Shown: one piece after another, positions 54,161 to 64,000 of the stretch | Layout: each line of letters starts with the position of its first letter | How positions within the stretch are numbered: position 1 is the stretch's first letter | Source of the DNA: Suillus spraguei | Taxonomy: Eukaryota > Basidiomycota > Agaricomycetes > Boletales > Suillaceae | NCBI GenBank assembly: GCA_016800925.1 | Contig: JABCPU010000009.1 | Span: 411,311 to 475,310 of the forward strand | Reading direction: 5' to 3' | Length of the DNA: 64,000 nt | The notes under the pieces: model-generated | Told to the model about the DNA's origin: nothing | The model's database searches: none | What the model saw: only the letters and a program-made list of their open reading frames with translations | Made by a program: the position numbers and the translations under genes

Positions 54161-54415
54161 ACGCTTCATCGTGCTTAATCGCATACATGCTTAAGCATGC
54201 CTTGGAGGTGCTCGGGTGCACATGTAATAGTGGAGAGGTTAGGGATTTCTCAAGTGAGCCTCATGGTGCCTTAGCAAGCTCATTCCTATCATATAATGGA
54301 CCCTTGTCATGTAATTTTCCCTCAGTCGTTCTCTCATCCTTCCTTTGGATAGCGGCTGAGGTATGCACTTACTGTCATTCATATTTACTTTATATCTGAC
54401 TATGTAGTAGTGCGG
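54161..54415. other. Spacer, no gene recognised
   Basis: Short unique stretch between element D and a family-C LTR. It ends in GCGG (54412-54415), the same target type as LTR C1. Confidence 0.45.
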
Positions 54416-54785
54416 TGTAAAGATACAACCTGGCCTGGGCTGTAGATAAACCACGGCCTAAACTAGTATGTGAGTCTTGCACTCCATCTAGTCTGCTTCA
54501 CTTGTGAAACAAAAGTGTTCGACCCTAAAGGGGGATGCCTGTTAGTATAGTTAAATTCAAGTCAAACCAGTGAGCAAAAGTAGTGTCATAGTTAGCAGTA
54601 AGTTGCTGCGGTCAGTGATGATGATGCCAGAACTAGCGTAGTAAGTAGTGGTACTAGCACCATTGAAACAAAGTCAGTAACAGTAGCATCAAGCAAGCGG
54701 TGATGAGCAATGAGATCTGCAGTAGCAGTTAAGGTTGCGAGTGGTGCAAAGAAACAGTAAAGAAGGCCTTTCAGTGGTAAAAAAA
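54416..54785 (+). repeat. Family C LTR fragment (C4, 3' truncated)
   Basis: TGTAAAGATACAACCTGGCC onwards, matching the first ~370 bp of C1. It is lost after a poly-A-like stretch. Confidence 0.8.
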
Positions 54786-54952
54786 AAGAAACTACCACTG
54801 GCCTAAGTATAAATGCAATGACAATCCCACTGAAGGTGCAAGTGAGATGTTCGACCCAAGAGGACTGCAATAGAAGCAATTCCTTCTAAGTCAGTGCGAA
54901 GGAAACAAGAAAGTACTAATAAGGCAATGGAAGTTCCATCTTTCAAGGTTAG

Positions 54953-55428
54953 TGTTACGAACTGGGGTGGCGTCACCAGCAACAGTGAAAAGACACAGAC
55001 GGTCTGCTGGGAAGTTCTACAATGTCCAGAAGAGGACAAGGTGAAAGTACAAGGAACGTGTTCCAAGTACTATCAAAGGTTCGGCCTCAAAGACAAGTCT
55101 AAGAGGTTCTTGACGAGAATAGAGACTAAGACTAAGGAGTGCTTAGACTTAGAGACGATTCAAGACAACTTAGGTTGGAGACCTAAGCGAAGGACGTTCC
55201 AGGTAAAACCCAGTAAGATTAAAGTAAAGTATACAAGCGTAGTACAATGTGCTTAAATAAGCCAATATGTGCGCACGGACCAAAAGAGACGTGAGAACGT
55301 ATGTGTGTATCCAAAGAAGGAAGGCAACTATAGTACAGATGCATCGAGCATATGAGTCAGAGTCACATTATGTAATATACAAAGTAAAGGAGATAAGAAA
55401 ATGAATAGGGGTATGTACGACTGTAACA
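54953..55428 (-). repeat. 3' LTR of G2 copy b (A8)
   Basis: Complete family-A LTR. The polypurine tract and ORF3 to its right show that it is the 3' LTR of a minus-strand G2 element. Confidence 0.88.
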
Positions 55429-55441
55429 TTACCCCCTTTTT
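55429..55441 (-). promoter_or_regulatory. Polypurine tract of G2 copy b
   Basis: On the coding strand AAAAAGGGGGTAA abuts the LTR start TGTTACAG. It fixes the polarity of family-A LTRs. Confidence 0.85.
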
Positions 55442-55592
55442 ACATGTAAAGTCACCGACTTTACTCGTCCTGATTAGCATAATAGACGGGATCATTACTA
55501 TACTCGTAGCCTTCATCAAGGAATGATCCACTCCTCATATACTTGGCTTCTTCTGCACCAGCACGTCATTTAGAATCCCACCTCTCTGCTGC

Positions 55593-56680
55593 TCAAATCC
55601 GTTCATCATCGAGTTGTAGTTCCCAAGAACGAAGTGCGTCGTAGAACCCGTCATCCTTCCAAGTTAAAGTGAACGGAGGGGTTCCGACTCGTTGAGGGCA
55701 GTAGATGGATAAGTGGGTGGGCGACAGACCCCGCACTGGTACTCCACGCAATTCTTCTGACAATGACCAAGTAGTCCACAGACGCGACATTTCATGTTCT
55801 CATCAGGGTTGGAGTATGCTTTTCGAAGTGGAGTTGGGGTAACCATGCGGTGGTGGGGACTCGTAGAACGTGTGCGTTTCTTTCCTCATTTACGAGTAAT
55901 GCGTCTAAGGGCGTGCTCGTTGCTAGAGCGGATGTCATCAATTTGATGATCATTGATGGTGTAAATTGAGGGTGCTGGCATTACGACGGCTGCAGTAATT
56001 AACTCGTCTGGGTCTGAAGATGTGGTAGGCCCTAGAGCTTCTACAAGGATGGGGATAGTAGAGTTGATATTGGGAGGAATGATCATAGGGGGATGGATGT
56101 GGAGGTCTTTTAGCAGTTGACCGAGCGTGTTAACATTGATGGACTTGTTATCTACTTCTTTTATCACACATTTTCTGAGTGCGATAATCTCAGCAAGCTC
56201 GTGGTGTAGTGCATTATTTACGACTGCTTTTTTGTGCATGGCATGGCATTTGGTGAATAGATGAGGAGGTTCTGTGTCCTCATCGAGTAAGACAGTAGCA
56301 TTGATTGGCGATGGCGTAGGTTGTGTTTCATAATGGTGGATGGCATCAATTAAGTGAGCTACCAGTCCTCTTGCTTCTCTAGAGTCGACCATTGCCCCTT
56401 CAAGCTCCCCGATGATGGCGTCTGCTGTGTTATTGGCTTCCTGAACAGCAGCGAGTAAGCCAGTAAGGGCAGTGATATTAGAATGAGTGCCCGAATTGCG
56501 GGTGGAAGGAGCAAGAATTGGGAGTGGATCTCTTTGTGGAGAGGGAGGTCTCGCCACGCCTGCTCGACACTTGGCCACAATGTGAATAGCCATCTCAACA
56601 TCAGCCTTAAAAGAATTGGGAAGGAGAAGCAGCCCATAAGAGCAAATACGTTTTTGGCAGTGTAAGATTTGTTGATGGAT
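55593..56680 (-). pseudogene. G2 copy b ORF3 (5' truncated, frameshifted)
   Basis: A second, diverged copy of the post-pol ORF. Shared blocks with 26506-27864 are QILHCQKRICSYGLLLLP, IHIVAKCRAGVARPP, LLKDLHIHPPM and the knuckle CRVCGLLGHCQKNC, then THLSIYCPQRVGTPPFTLT. Conservation in blocks separated by variable linkers supports a real protein. It is broken near 55880 and cut at about 56680, where the alignment to copy a stops and satellite-rich sequence follows. Pol is missing. Confidence 0.75.
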
Positions 56681-56789
56681 GAGCCCCTTCAGTGACAAAC
56701 TCCGTACTATACGGGTCACCCGACCAACATAATATCCCGTCAAAGACGGGCCAGCGGACCATGGGCCTAGGTTATGTATGTCCTCAATG

Positions 56790-57270
56790 TTGACGGATGG
56801 GCCGGGGGGAAAATTATTTCCGACGGAGACGGGTGGGCCGGGAGACTTGTATTTGTGGGAGAGACGGGTGGGCTGAGGGAAACATGATTTCTGATGTTGA
56901 CGGATGGGCCAGGGGGATATCATCCCCGACAGAGATGGGTGGGCCCATCTGGGTAGTATGTAGAGTAGGATATTATAGACAGCTGGGCTGAAGAGAGATG
57001 CAAGGCAAATATTATTGCATAGACGGGTGGGCCGAGGTAAGAGAATATTACATATACGGGTGGGCCGAGGTGAGAGAATATTACATATACGGGTGGGCCG
57101 AGGGGAGAGAATATTACATATACGGGTAGGCTGACGTGGGGTGTATTACATAGATGGGTGGGCCGAGGGTGCAGTAAAATATTTATTGCATAGACGGGTG
57201 GGCCGACGTGGGGGAATTTTACATAGATGGGTGGGCCGAGGTAAAATATATTACATATACGGGTGGGCCT
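56790..57270 (+). repeat. Minisatellite with GACGGGTGGGCCGAGG core
   Basis: More than ten copies of (G/T)A(C/T)GGGTGGGCC(G/T)(A/G)G spaced about 30-55 bp, often separated by AGAATATTACATATAC. The minus-strand ORF at 55886-56923 runs into it and should not be read as coding past 56680. Confidence 0.85.
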
Positions 57271-57977
57271 AGATATGTATCATAAAGACGTACAGCTGAT
57301 GTAGCCACCAGAGAATCAAACACATAGGATACATGCACCCTATGAGTGCATATACCTACCATCGACCACCAAAATCTAAACCCTGAAGCACGAAAACCTG
57401 AATTCATCATGTCTGACATTCATCGATAATTGAGGTGCCGGGTGCCGGGTGCCAAGTCCCGAATCCAGGAACTCGAAACTGGAGATTCAAACTAGAGATT
57501 TCCTGAATTCCGGATACCCGGACACCTGAAACACAACACACAAGGTGAAAGATTTAAAGTCCATGTGTGGAGTCATCTAGTGCCGAGTGCCGGGTGCGGG
57601 TGCAGAGTACCGAAACTAGAAACTAGAAACTCGAGATTCAAGACAAAACAGACATCTACCAAAAATGTGTGGATCAAAGTTTTGTTGTTGCCTGACATGT
57701 GTCTGAGTCCCGAGGACCGGACCCCGAAATTGTAGACTACCAGATTTCGGGATTCGGGGTTCGGCACTCGAGATTCAAGATTTGAGATGAAAAAGATATC
57801 TACCAAAAATGTGTGGATCAAAGTCATTTTATTGCCTAACATTGTTTTTGGTCTCAAGTGCAAAAGCCCGAGTACCAAACTGCGAACCCCTAAATAGTAG
57901 ACTACCAGATTTCGGAGTTCGGAGTTCGGCACTTAGAATGTGTGGATCAATAGGTGTCTATTGCCTCACATTGTTCT

Positions 57978-58015
57978 GAGTCCCGAGTCCCGAGTCCCGA
58001 GTCCCGAGTGCTGGG
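57978..58015 (+). repeat. Heptamer microsatellite (GAGTCCC)n
   Basis: Four perfect GAGTCCC units then GAGTGCT. The same heptamer is scattered through the satellite. Confidence 0.9.
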
Positions 58016-61000
58016 TGCCGGGGTTCAGGGTTCAGCACTGACAATATGTTGATCAAGATCTTTCACATTATGAGTACCAAGTCCCAAGTCCCGAGTGCCA
58101 GGTGCCGGAGTTCGGGGTTTGGCACATAAAATATGTGGATTGAGGTCTTTCACATTGTTTTGACTGCCGAACCCCGAGCTCCGGCACTCGGGGTTCGGCA
58201 CTCAACATGTGTAAATCAATATCATGGTATTGCCTCACATTGTGCTAACTCCCAGGTGCCAGAGCTCGGGGTTCGGCACTCAACATGTGTAAATCAATAT
58301 CTTTGTATTGCCTCACATAGTTGTAACTTGCAGGTGGCGGGGTTTGGGGTTCGGTGTTAAAATATGTGGATCGATATCATTCACATTGTTATGAGTACCA
58401 AGTCCCGAGTCCCGATTGCCGGGTGCCGGAGTTCGGGGTTCGGCACATAAAATATGTGGATTGAGGTCTTTCACATTGTTTTGAGTGCCGAACCCCGAGC
58501 TCCGGCACCCGGGAGTTAGCACAATGTGAGGCAATACCATGATATTGATTTACACATGTTGAGTGCCGAACCCCAAGCTCCGGCACCCGGGAATTAGCAC
58601 AATGTGAGGCAATACCATGATATTGATTTACACATGTTGAGTGCCGAACCCCGAGTGCCGGAGCTCAGGGTTCGGCAGTCAAAACAATGTGAAAGACCTC
58701 AATCCACATATTTTATGTGCTGAACCCCGAACTCCGGCACTCAGGACTCGGGACTTCCAAGCTCCGGCACCCGGGAGTTAGCACAATGTGAGGCAATACC
58801 ATGATATTGATTTACACAAGTTGAGTGCCGATCCCTGAGTGCCGGGTGCCGGAGCTCGGGGTTCGGCACTCAACATGTGTAAATCAATATTATGGTATTG
58901 CCTCACATTGTGCTAACTCCCGGGTGCCGGAGCTCGGAAGTCCTGAGTCCTGAGTGCCGGAGTTCGGGGTTCGGCACATAAAATATGTGGATCGAGGTCT
59001 TTCACATTGTTTTGACTGCCAAACCCCGAGCGCCAGCACTCGGGACTTCCGAGCTCCGGCACCTGGGAGTTAGCACAATGTGAGGCAATACCATAATATT
59101 GATTTACACATGTTGAGTGCCGAACCCCGAGTGCCGGAGCTCGGGGTTCGGCAGTCAAAACAATGTGAAAGACCTCGATCCACATATTTTATGTGCCGAA
59201 CCCCGAACTCCGGCACTCAGGACTCAGCACTCGGGGATCGGCACTCAACTTGTGTAAATCAATATCATGGTATTGCCTCACATTGTGCTAACTCCCGGGT
59301 GCTGGAGCTTGGAAGTCCCGAGTGCCGGAGTTCGGGGTTCGGCACATAAAATATGTGGATCGAGGTCTTTCACATTGTTTTGACTGCCGAACCCCGAGCT
59401 CCGGCACTCGGGGTTCGGCACTCAACATGTGTAAATCAATATTATGGTATTGCCTCACATTGTTTTGACTGCCAAACCCCGAGCTCCGGCACTTGGGGTT
59501 CGGCACTCAACATGTGTAAATCAATATCATGGTATTGCCTCACATTGTGCTAACTCCCAGGTGCCGGAGTGCGGGGTTCAGCACTCAACATGTGTAAATC
59601 AATATCTTTGTATTGCCTCACATGGTAACCCGGCACTCAGTGATCGTAATTCGGGACTCAACTTTGTATTGCCTCACATGGTTCTAACTCACGGGTGGCG
59701 GTGTTCGGGGTTCGGTGTTAAAATATGTGGATCGATATCTGTCTCATTGTTATGAGTATCAAGTCCCGAGTCCCGAGTGTCGGGTGCCGGAGTTCGGGGT
59801 TCGGCATTCAACATGTGTACATCAATATCTTTGTATTGACTCACATTGTTCTCACTCCCGGGTGCTGGGGTTCGGGGTTGGGTGGTTAAATATGTGGATC
59901 AATATCTTTCACATGGTTATGAGTCCCGAGTCCAGATTCCCAACTGCCAGGTGCCGAAGTTCGGGGTTCAGCACTCCACACATGTAAATCAATATCTTTG
60001 TATTGCCTCACATATTTCTAACTCCCGGGTGCCGGGGTTTGGGTTCGGTGATAGAATATGTGCATCGACATCTTTCACATTGTTATAAGTTCCAAGGCCT
60101 GAGTCCCGAGTGCCGGGTGCCGGAGTTCAGGGTTTGGCACTCAACATGTGTAAATGAACATCTGTGTTTTGCCTCACATTGTTCTAACTCCCGGGTGCTG
60201 GAGTTCAGGGTTCAGCACATAAAATATGTGGATCGATATCTTTCACATTGTTATGAGTCCTGAATCCTGATCCCCGAGTGCCGGGGTGCCGGAGTTTGGG
60301 GTTCGGCACTCAACATGTGTAAATCAATATCTTTGGATTGCCTCACATTGTTCTAACTCCCAGGTGCTGGGGTTCGGGGTTCGGTGTTAAAATATGTGGA
60401 TCAATATCTCTCACATTGTTATGAGGGCTGAGTCCCGATTCCCGACTGCCGGGTGCCGGAGTTCAGGGTTTGGTGTCTAAATATGTGCATTGATATCTTT
60501 CACATTGTTATGAGTCCCAAGGCCCGAGTCCTGAGTGCCGGGTGCCAGAGTTCGGGTTCGGCACTCAATATGTGTGAATCAATATCTCTGTATTGCCTCA
60601 CATTGTTCTAAGTCCCGGGTGCCAGGGGTTGGGGTTCAGCACTTAAAATATGTAGATCAATATTTTTCACATGGTGATGAGTCCCGAGTCCTGGGTGCCG
60701 GGTTTGGGGTTTGGCACTTAAGATGTATGGATTGATATGTTTCACATTGTTACCCGGCACCCGGCACAAGGTGACTCAACAGATAGGTTTTAAATTCTTT
60801 ACATTTTGTGTCGAGTCCTGAGTGCCAGGTGCCGGGGTTCAGGGTTTGGCACTCAAAATGTGTGAATCAATGTGAGGCAATAAAAAGACTTTGACCCACA
60901 CATTTTTAGTGCTGAACCCCGAACTCTGACATCTGGTAGTCCACAATTTCGAGGTTTGGCACTCGTGATTCTGCACTCGGGACTCAGAAAAATGTGAGAC

Positions 61001-61144
61001 AATAAAAGGAATTTGATCCACACATTTAAAACTTGAAACTCACAAAATGTATATCATGTAAATTTTCTATTTCCTTACACAGTTCACCAATTGTCAAGTA
61101 ACAAGACCTGAGACCCAAATCCTGAATTCCTGGCAATGTATGAA

Positions 61145-61183
61145 GTGCTGAGTGCTGAGTGCTGAGTGCTGAGTGCTGAGTGC
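61145..61183 (+). repeat. Heptamer microsatellite (GAGTGCT)n
   Basis: Five tandem GAGTGCT units; a sequence variant of the heptamer at 57978. Confidence 0.9.
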
Positions 61184-61310
61184 CGAAGCCCGAGACCCAA
61201 AACTTGAAATTTCAAAACTCGCAAACATCTGTATCATGTACAATTTCTATTTCCTTACACAGTTCACCGAGTGTTGAGTACCAAGACCTGAGACCCAAAT
61301 CCCAAATTTA

Positions 61311-62160
61311 GGGTTGGCAGGCTAGCTGTGGAGGTCCAGAGGTCCAGAAATATGGAGATCAGGGCCAGAGATCATAGTGGAGATGGGGTGTGAAATATGG
61401 TATGTGACAGAAACTCGCAAAAATGTATATCATGTAAAATTAGTATTCCCTAGGCCAGACCTTTGACCCTTTGTTATATTATACTTTCCAAACTTTGTCC
61501 GAACTCCAGTCTTTATCTCTGTTCACCTCCAGCTCTACCTTTGGTAGTCTTCCTCTGTTTGTTTCTACTCCGGACTTCATCCGTAGTAGCCTGTACCTTC
61601 CTTACATAATCTCCGGACCTACTCCTCCATAGTAGGGCAATACTTCCCCCCAAATCCACACAGCTCCGCTCCTCTGTTTCTCCACTCCTCCACTCCTCCA
61701 TTTCTGTGTTCCTCCACTCCTCATCCTCCGGACCTCCTATCTCCGGACCTCTTGTCCTGTCCTATCCTATCCTTGACCTCCTGTGGATCATATTTCCCCC
61801 TGGAGCCTTGCTCCAATCCTGCCCTAGACTTCATCCAGTGGTCTTCCCTTCACCCATTCTACTTGGGACTTGTCCCAGTAGTCTTACCTCTATCTCCGCC
61901 TACCTGCGGCATAGTTTTCTACACTTCTCCAGAAGTTTATTGGCGCTCTATGGAGCAATCCAGCCCAAGAGTTCCTCCAAGGTTCTCCCTCGGACTTCAC
62001 AATAACTCCTCTTTGGACTTCATATGAAATTAGGGGCATGTACTCAGGCAAGGGGCACAGCCCACAAGCTGAGGCCAAGCCCCCATGAATTAGTATGACC
62101 CTCCAGTACGACCCCATGCAAAGCTGGAACTTCTGAATTGCCTCTGGTTTTGCATGGCCA
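61311..62160. other. Pyrimidine-rich region, no gene recognised
   Basis: From about 61500 to 62000 the plus strand is dominated by C/T with repeated TCCGGACCT(C/A), CCACTCCTCC and GGACTTCAT motifs. The short ORFs on both strands lack any domain. It may be a decayed LTR or another simple-sequence domain. Confidence 0.5.
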
Positions 62161-62164
62161 TAAC

Positions 62165-63395
62165 AGTTTTGAGTTTCGGCACTCAGCACTCAGTGATTCA
62201 ATAATTTGCTTCTGGCAGAGGTAACATTCATTGAAAAAAAATTGTATATACATCAATTACTATGAAATTATGCCAACCTCCTCACAAGACCCTTTAACCT
62301 TCACCTCAACATCCAAGAACAAAAACATAGAAAGTCGCATTTCTCACACTTTTGATGTTTTCAGTATCTTACTCTTGCATAAATAATACAGCCTCTTCAT
62401 ATATCATTATAATACCATATATACTTGCTTTGTATGACAAGGATCAGCTTAAAATAGGCCGGAGTTTTGAACTAGTGTGAATGCTTACTATTTCTACTGA
62501 TAAGGAGCCCATACTTTCAAAACATCAAAGTTTATTAATCAGACACCTGGAGTAGATTTAAAATACATTCACTATGATATATCTAAATTTATAAAAACCA
62601 TCCAACAAGAATTGAGTGCTGATGGAGTGAAATAGATAAGAAATTGACTGTGGGAAAGTTCAAAGTCCCAAAATATCGAAAATGGTCAGTTGGGCAGTTG
62701 TAGGACTTTGACGCTGGGTCAACTGAGATATACACCACATCCCTTCCACCACCCTCCAACCTCAGGGCAATATGCAGTATAGGTTCCTTTAGTAGTCTAA
62801 CATGTATCTTACATATTTTGAATGAAATATTTAAACTGTACCATATATAAATGTGACTTTGTGTAAAAAGATGTCAATTGTCACTTTTCACACATATGTC
62901 ATTTTACTTATCATTCAGTCAGTCCTTCATGGATCTTTCTAAAACTTCAAATACATCATTAGGGACATATATGAGAGGTAAATCACGCATCAGATCACTT
63001 ATCACAAGCTTGATTATTATGTAGGCTTCTTATCAGTAGAAATATCCCCTGTACATGACATATCAGATTTGTGGCCTATATACAACTGATCCTTTGCATA
63101 TGACACATGTGGGAGTGTACTACTGTTGATGTCTGAGCAGGACTGGCCATTTATGCAATGATAAGACATTGAAAAACTTTAAAAATGATTGAGGAGCAAC
63201 AGGAGGGCATCCATGATAAGATGGTCGAGATTGAACTGGATGTTGAGGTGAAGGTTAAAGGGTCTTGTGAGGAGGTGGACATAATTGCATAGTGATAGAT
63301 GTATATACATTTTTTTCAATGAATGTTACCTCTGCCAGAAGCAAATTATTGAATCACTGAGTACGAGTCCTGAGTGCTGAGTGCCAAAACTAGAA
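62165..63395. repeat. ~150-bp inverted repeats enclosing ~920 bp
   Basis: The left arm (62165-62318: TTCAATAATTTGCTTCTGGC, AGACCCTTTAACCTTCACC) is inverted at 63236-63395 (GGTGAAGGTTAAAGGGTCT, GCCAGAAGCAAATTATTGAA). The right arm overlaps the gene fragment at 63186. It looks like a foldback element or an inverted duplication. Confidence 0.75.
63186..63292 (+). pseudogene. Fragment related to the gene at 36043-36843
   Basis: MIEEQQEGIHDKMVEIELD resembles the C-terminal helix EEQDEGIHEKMAEVKMY of the gene downstream of the KDZ transposase. About 35 codons to a stop. No upstream exons are visible nearby. Confidence 0.4.
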
Positions 63396-63419
63396 ACCCA
63401 AAACTAGAAACTCACAAAG

Positions 63420-64000
63420 TGTGAACTACCGAGACCCGGGACCCAAAACCCTGGCATACAGTTTCAAGTTTCAAGTTTCAAGTTTCAAATTTTGGGGTTC
63501 AGGGTTTAGGGTTCGGGTTCTGGGCATGAGGCACTTGTTACATTGCCAGGAATTCAGGAATTTTGGTGAACTGTGCAAGGAAATAGAAAATTTACATGAT
63601 ACAGATTTTGCAAGTTTCAATTTTGAAGTTTGAAGTTTCGGAGTTCGGGGGTTGTGTTCTGGCACTCGGCACTTTGTTACACTTGCCAGAAATTCAGGAT
63701 TCGTGTCTCAGTCTTGGTACTTGACACTCGGTGAACTGTAAGGAAATAGAAAATTTAATCTTAGATTTTGCAAGTTTCAATTTTGAAGTTTGAAGTTTGA
63801 AGTTTCGGGTTCGGGGTTGGTTCCAGCACTCGGCACTTGTTACACTGCCAGGAATTGCAATTCAGGTCCCGGGTCTTGTACTTGACACTCAGTGAACTGT
63901 GTAAGGAAATAGAAAATTTACATGATACAGATTTTTGCAAGTTTCAATTTTGAAGTGTGAAGTTTGAAGTTTCGGGGTTCGGGGGTCGGTTCTGGCACTC
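63420..64000 (+). repeat. Tandem repeat, ~140-165 bp units, runs off window
   Basis: Units start GGCACTTGTTACA(C/T)TGCCAGG at about 63531, 63668 and 63833 and contain AAGGAAATAGAAAATTTA and TGCAAGTTTCAATTTTGAAG. Inverted relatives occur at 61020-61300. Near 63495 there is a run of GGGTTTAGGGTTCGGGTT. Confidence 0.85.

Larger units (their letters stand above)
57430..61300. repeat. Complex satellite of ~78-90 bp monomers with strand switches
   Basis: Two alternating monomer types share GCCGGAGTTCGGGGTTCGGC. One continues CATGTGTAAATCAATATC and TTGTATTGCCTCACATTG; the other AATATGTGGATCGATATC and TTTCACATTGTTATGAG. Orientation is mostly forward, reversed at about 58490-58840, 59040-59220 and 60840-61020, giving large palindromes. 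The spacer motif is a degenerate heptamer GAGTCCC/GAGTGCC. Open frames on both strands here are artefacts of the repeat. Confidence 0.9.

Noticed and set aside
55886..56923. 345-codon minus-strand ORF as a full-length protein
   Set aside because: Its first ~80 codons come from the GACGGGTGGGCC minisatellite; only the part below about 56680 aligns with ORF3 of copy a.
57978..61183. CRISPR-like array
   Set aside because: The genome is eukaryotic, the units are contiguous or graded satellite monomers, and there are no unique spacers of constant length.
57430..61300. Many open reading frames of 60-100 codons on both strands (for example repeats of VRHSTCVNQY)
   Set aside because: They repeat with the satellite monomer and exist in several frames and both strands; no start context, splice logic or family.
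1..64000. tRNA or rRNA genes
   Set aside because: No convincing T-arm (GGTTCGAATCC-like) with matching acceptor stems was found by eye; a covariance-model scan was not possible here.

Overview
The window looks like a filamentous basidiomycete (Agaricomycete) genome. Introns are short (about 46-60 nt in the compact genes). The three host-type genes belong to families familiar from mushroom-forming fungi: a seven-TM receptor-like protein, an A1 aspartic peptidase and a ZRG17/MSC2-like cation diffusion facilitator. The rest is chromodomain gypsy elements, a KDZ-type DNA transposon, a Tc1-like element and satellite DNA. No genus can be named from this sequence.

Layout. (1) 1-4458: a decayed gypsy element on the minus strand (family G1; LTR 3262-3736, gag 515-1525), broken by two solo LTRs. 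(2) 5226-16913: the host-gene island, holding the 7TM gene (minus), the cation transporter (plus) with a broken tandem copy of its 3' half, and the aspartic peptidase (minus). (3) 17347-36843: a cluster that looks like KDZ transposon territory. It has two head-to-head gene pairs: a six-cysteine zinc-cluster-like gene with an acidic 259-residue gene, and an uncharacterised gene with the KDZ transposase. A further gene follows at 36043. A 7.8-kb chromovirus (family G2, 26030-33862) sits inside the KDZ transposase with a perfect 5-bp target duplication. (4) 37097-38688: a Tc1-like element with an uninterrupted transposase and 210-bp terminal inverted repeats. (5) 38905-52492: a nested complex of a short LTR element carrying a gene fragment (C), a second G1 chromovirus, a non-autonomous LTR element carrying a spliced zinc-cluster gene (E), and several solo LTRs. 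Three separate target-site duplications become consistent if 42027-46713 is read as one inversion. (6) 52488-56680: small foldback repeats and the 3' end of a second G2 element. (7) 56790-64000: satellite and minisatellite arrays with strand switches.

The most notable signals are a third, post-pol ORF with CCHC knuckles in the G2 chromovirus, present in two copies; LTR elements carrying spliced host-like genes, one with a six-cysteine cluster; the inversion bounded by LTR termini; recurrent CGA-to-TGA stops in unrelated elements, which point to CpG methylation and deamination; and an intact-frame aspartic peptidase with both DTG motifs altered. All functional statements rest on motif recognition by eye. 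No database search was run.
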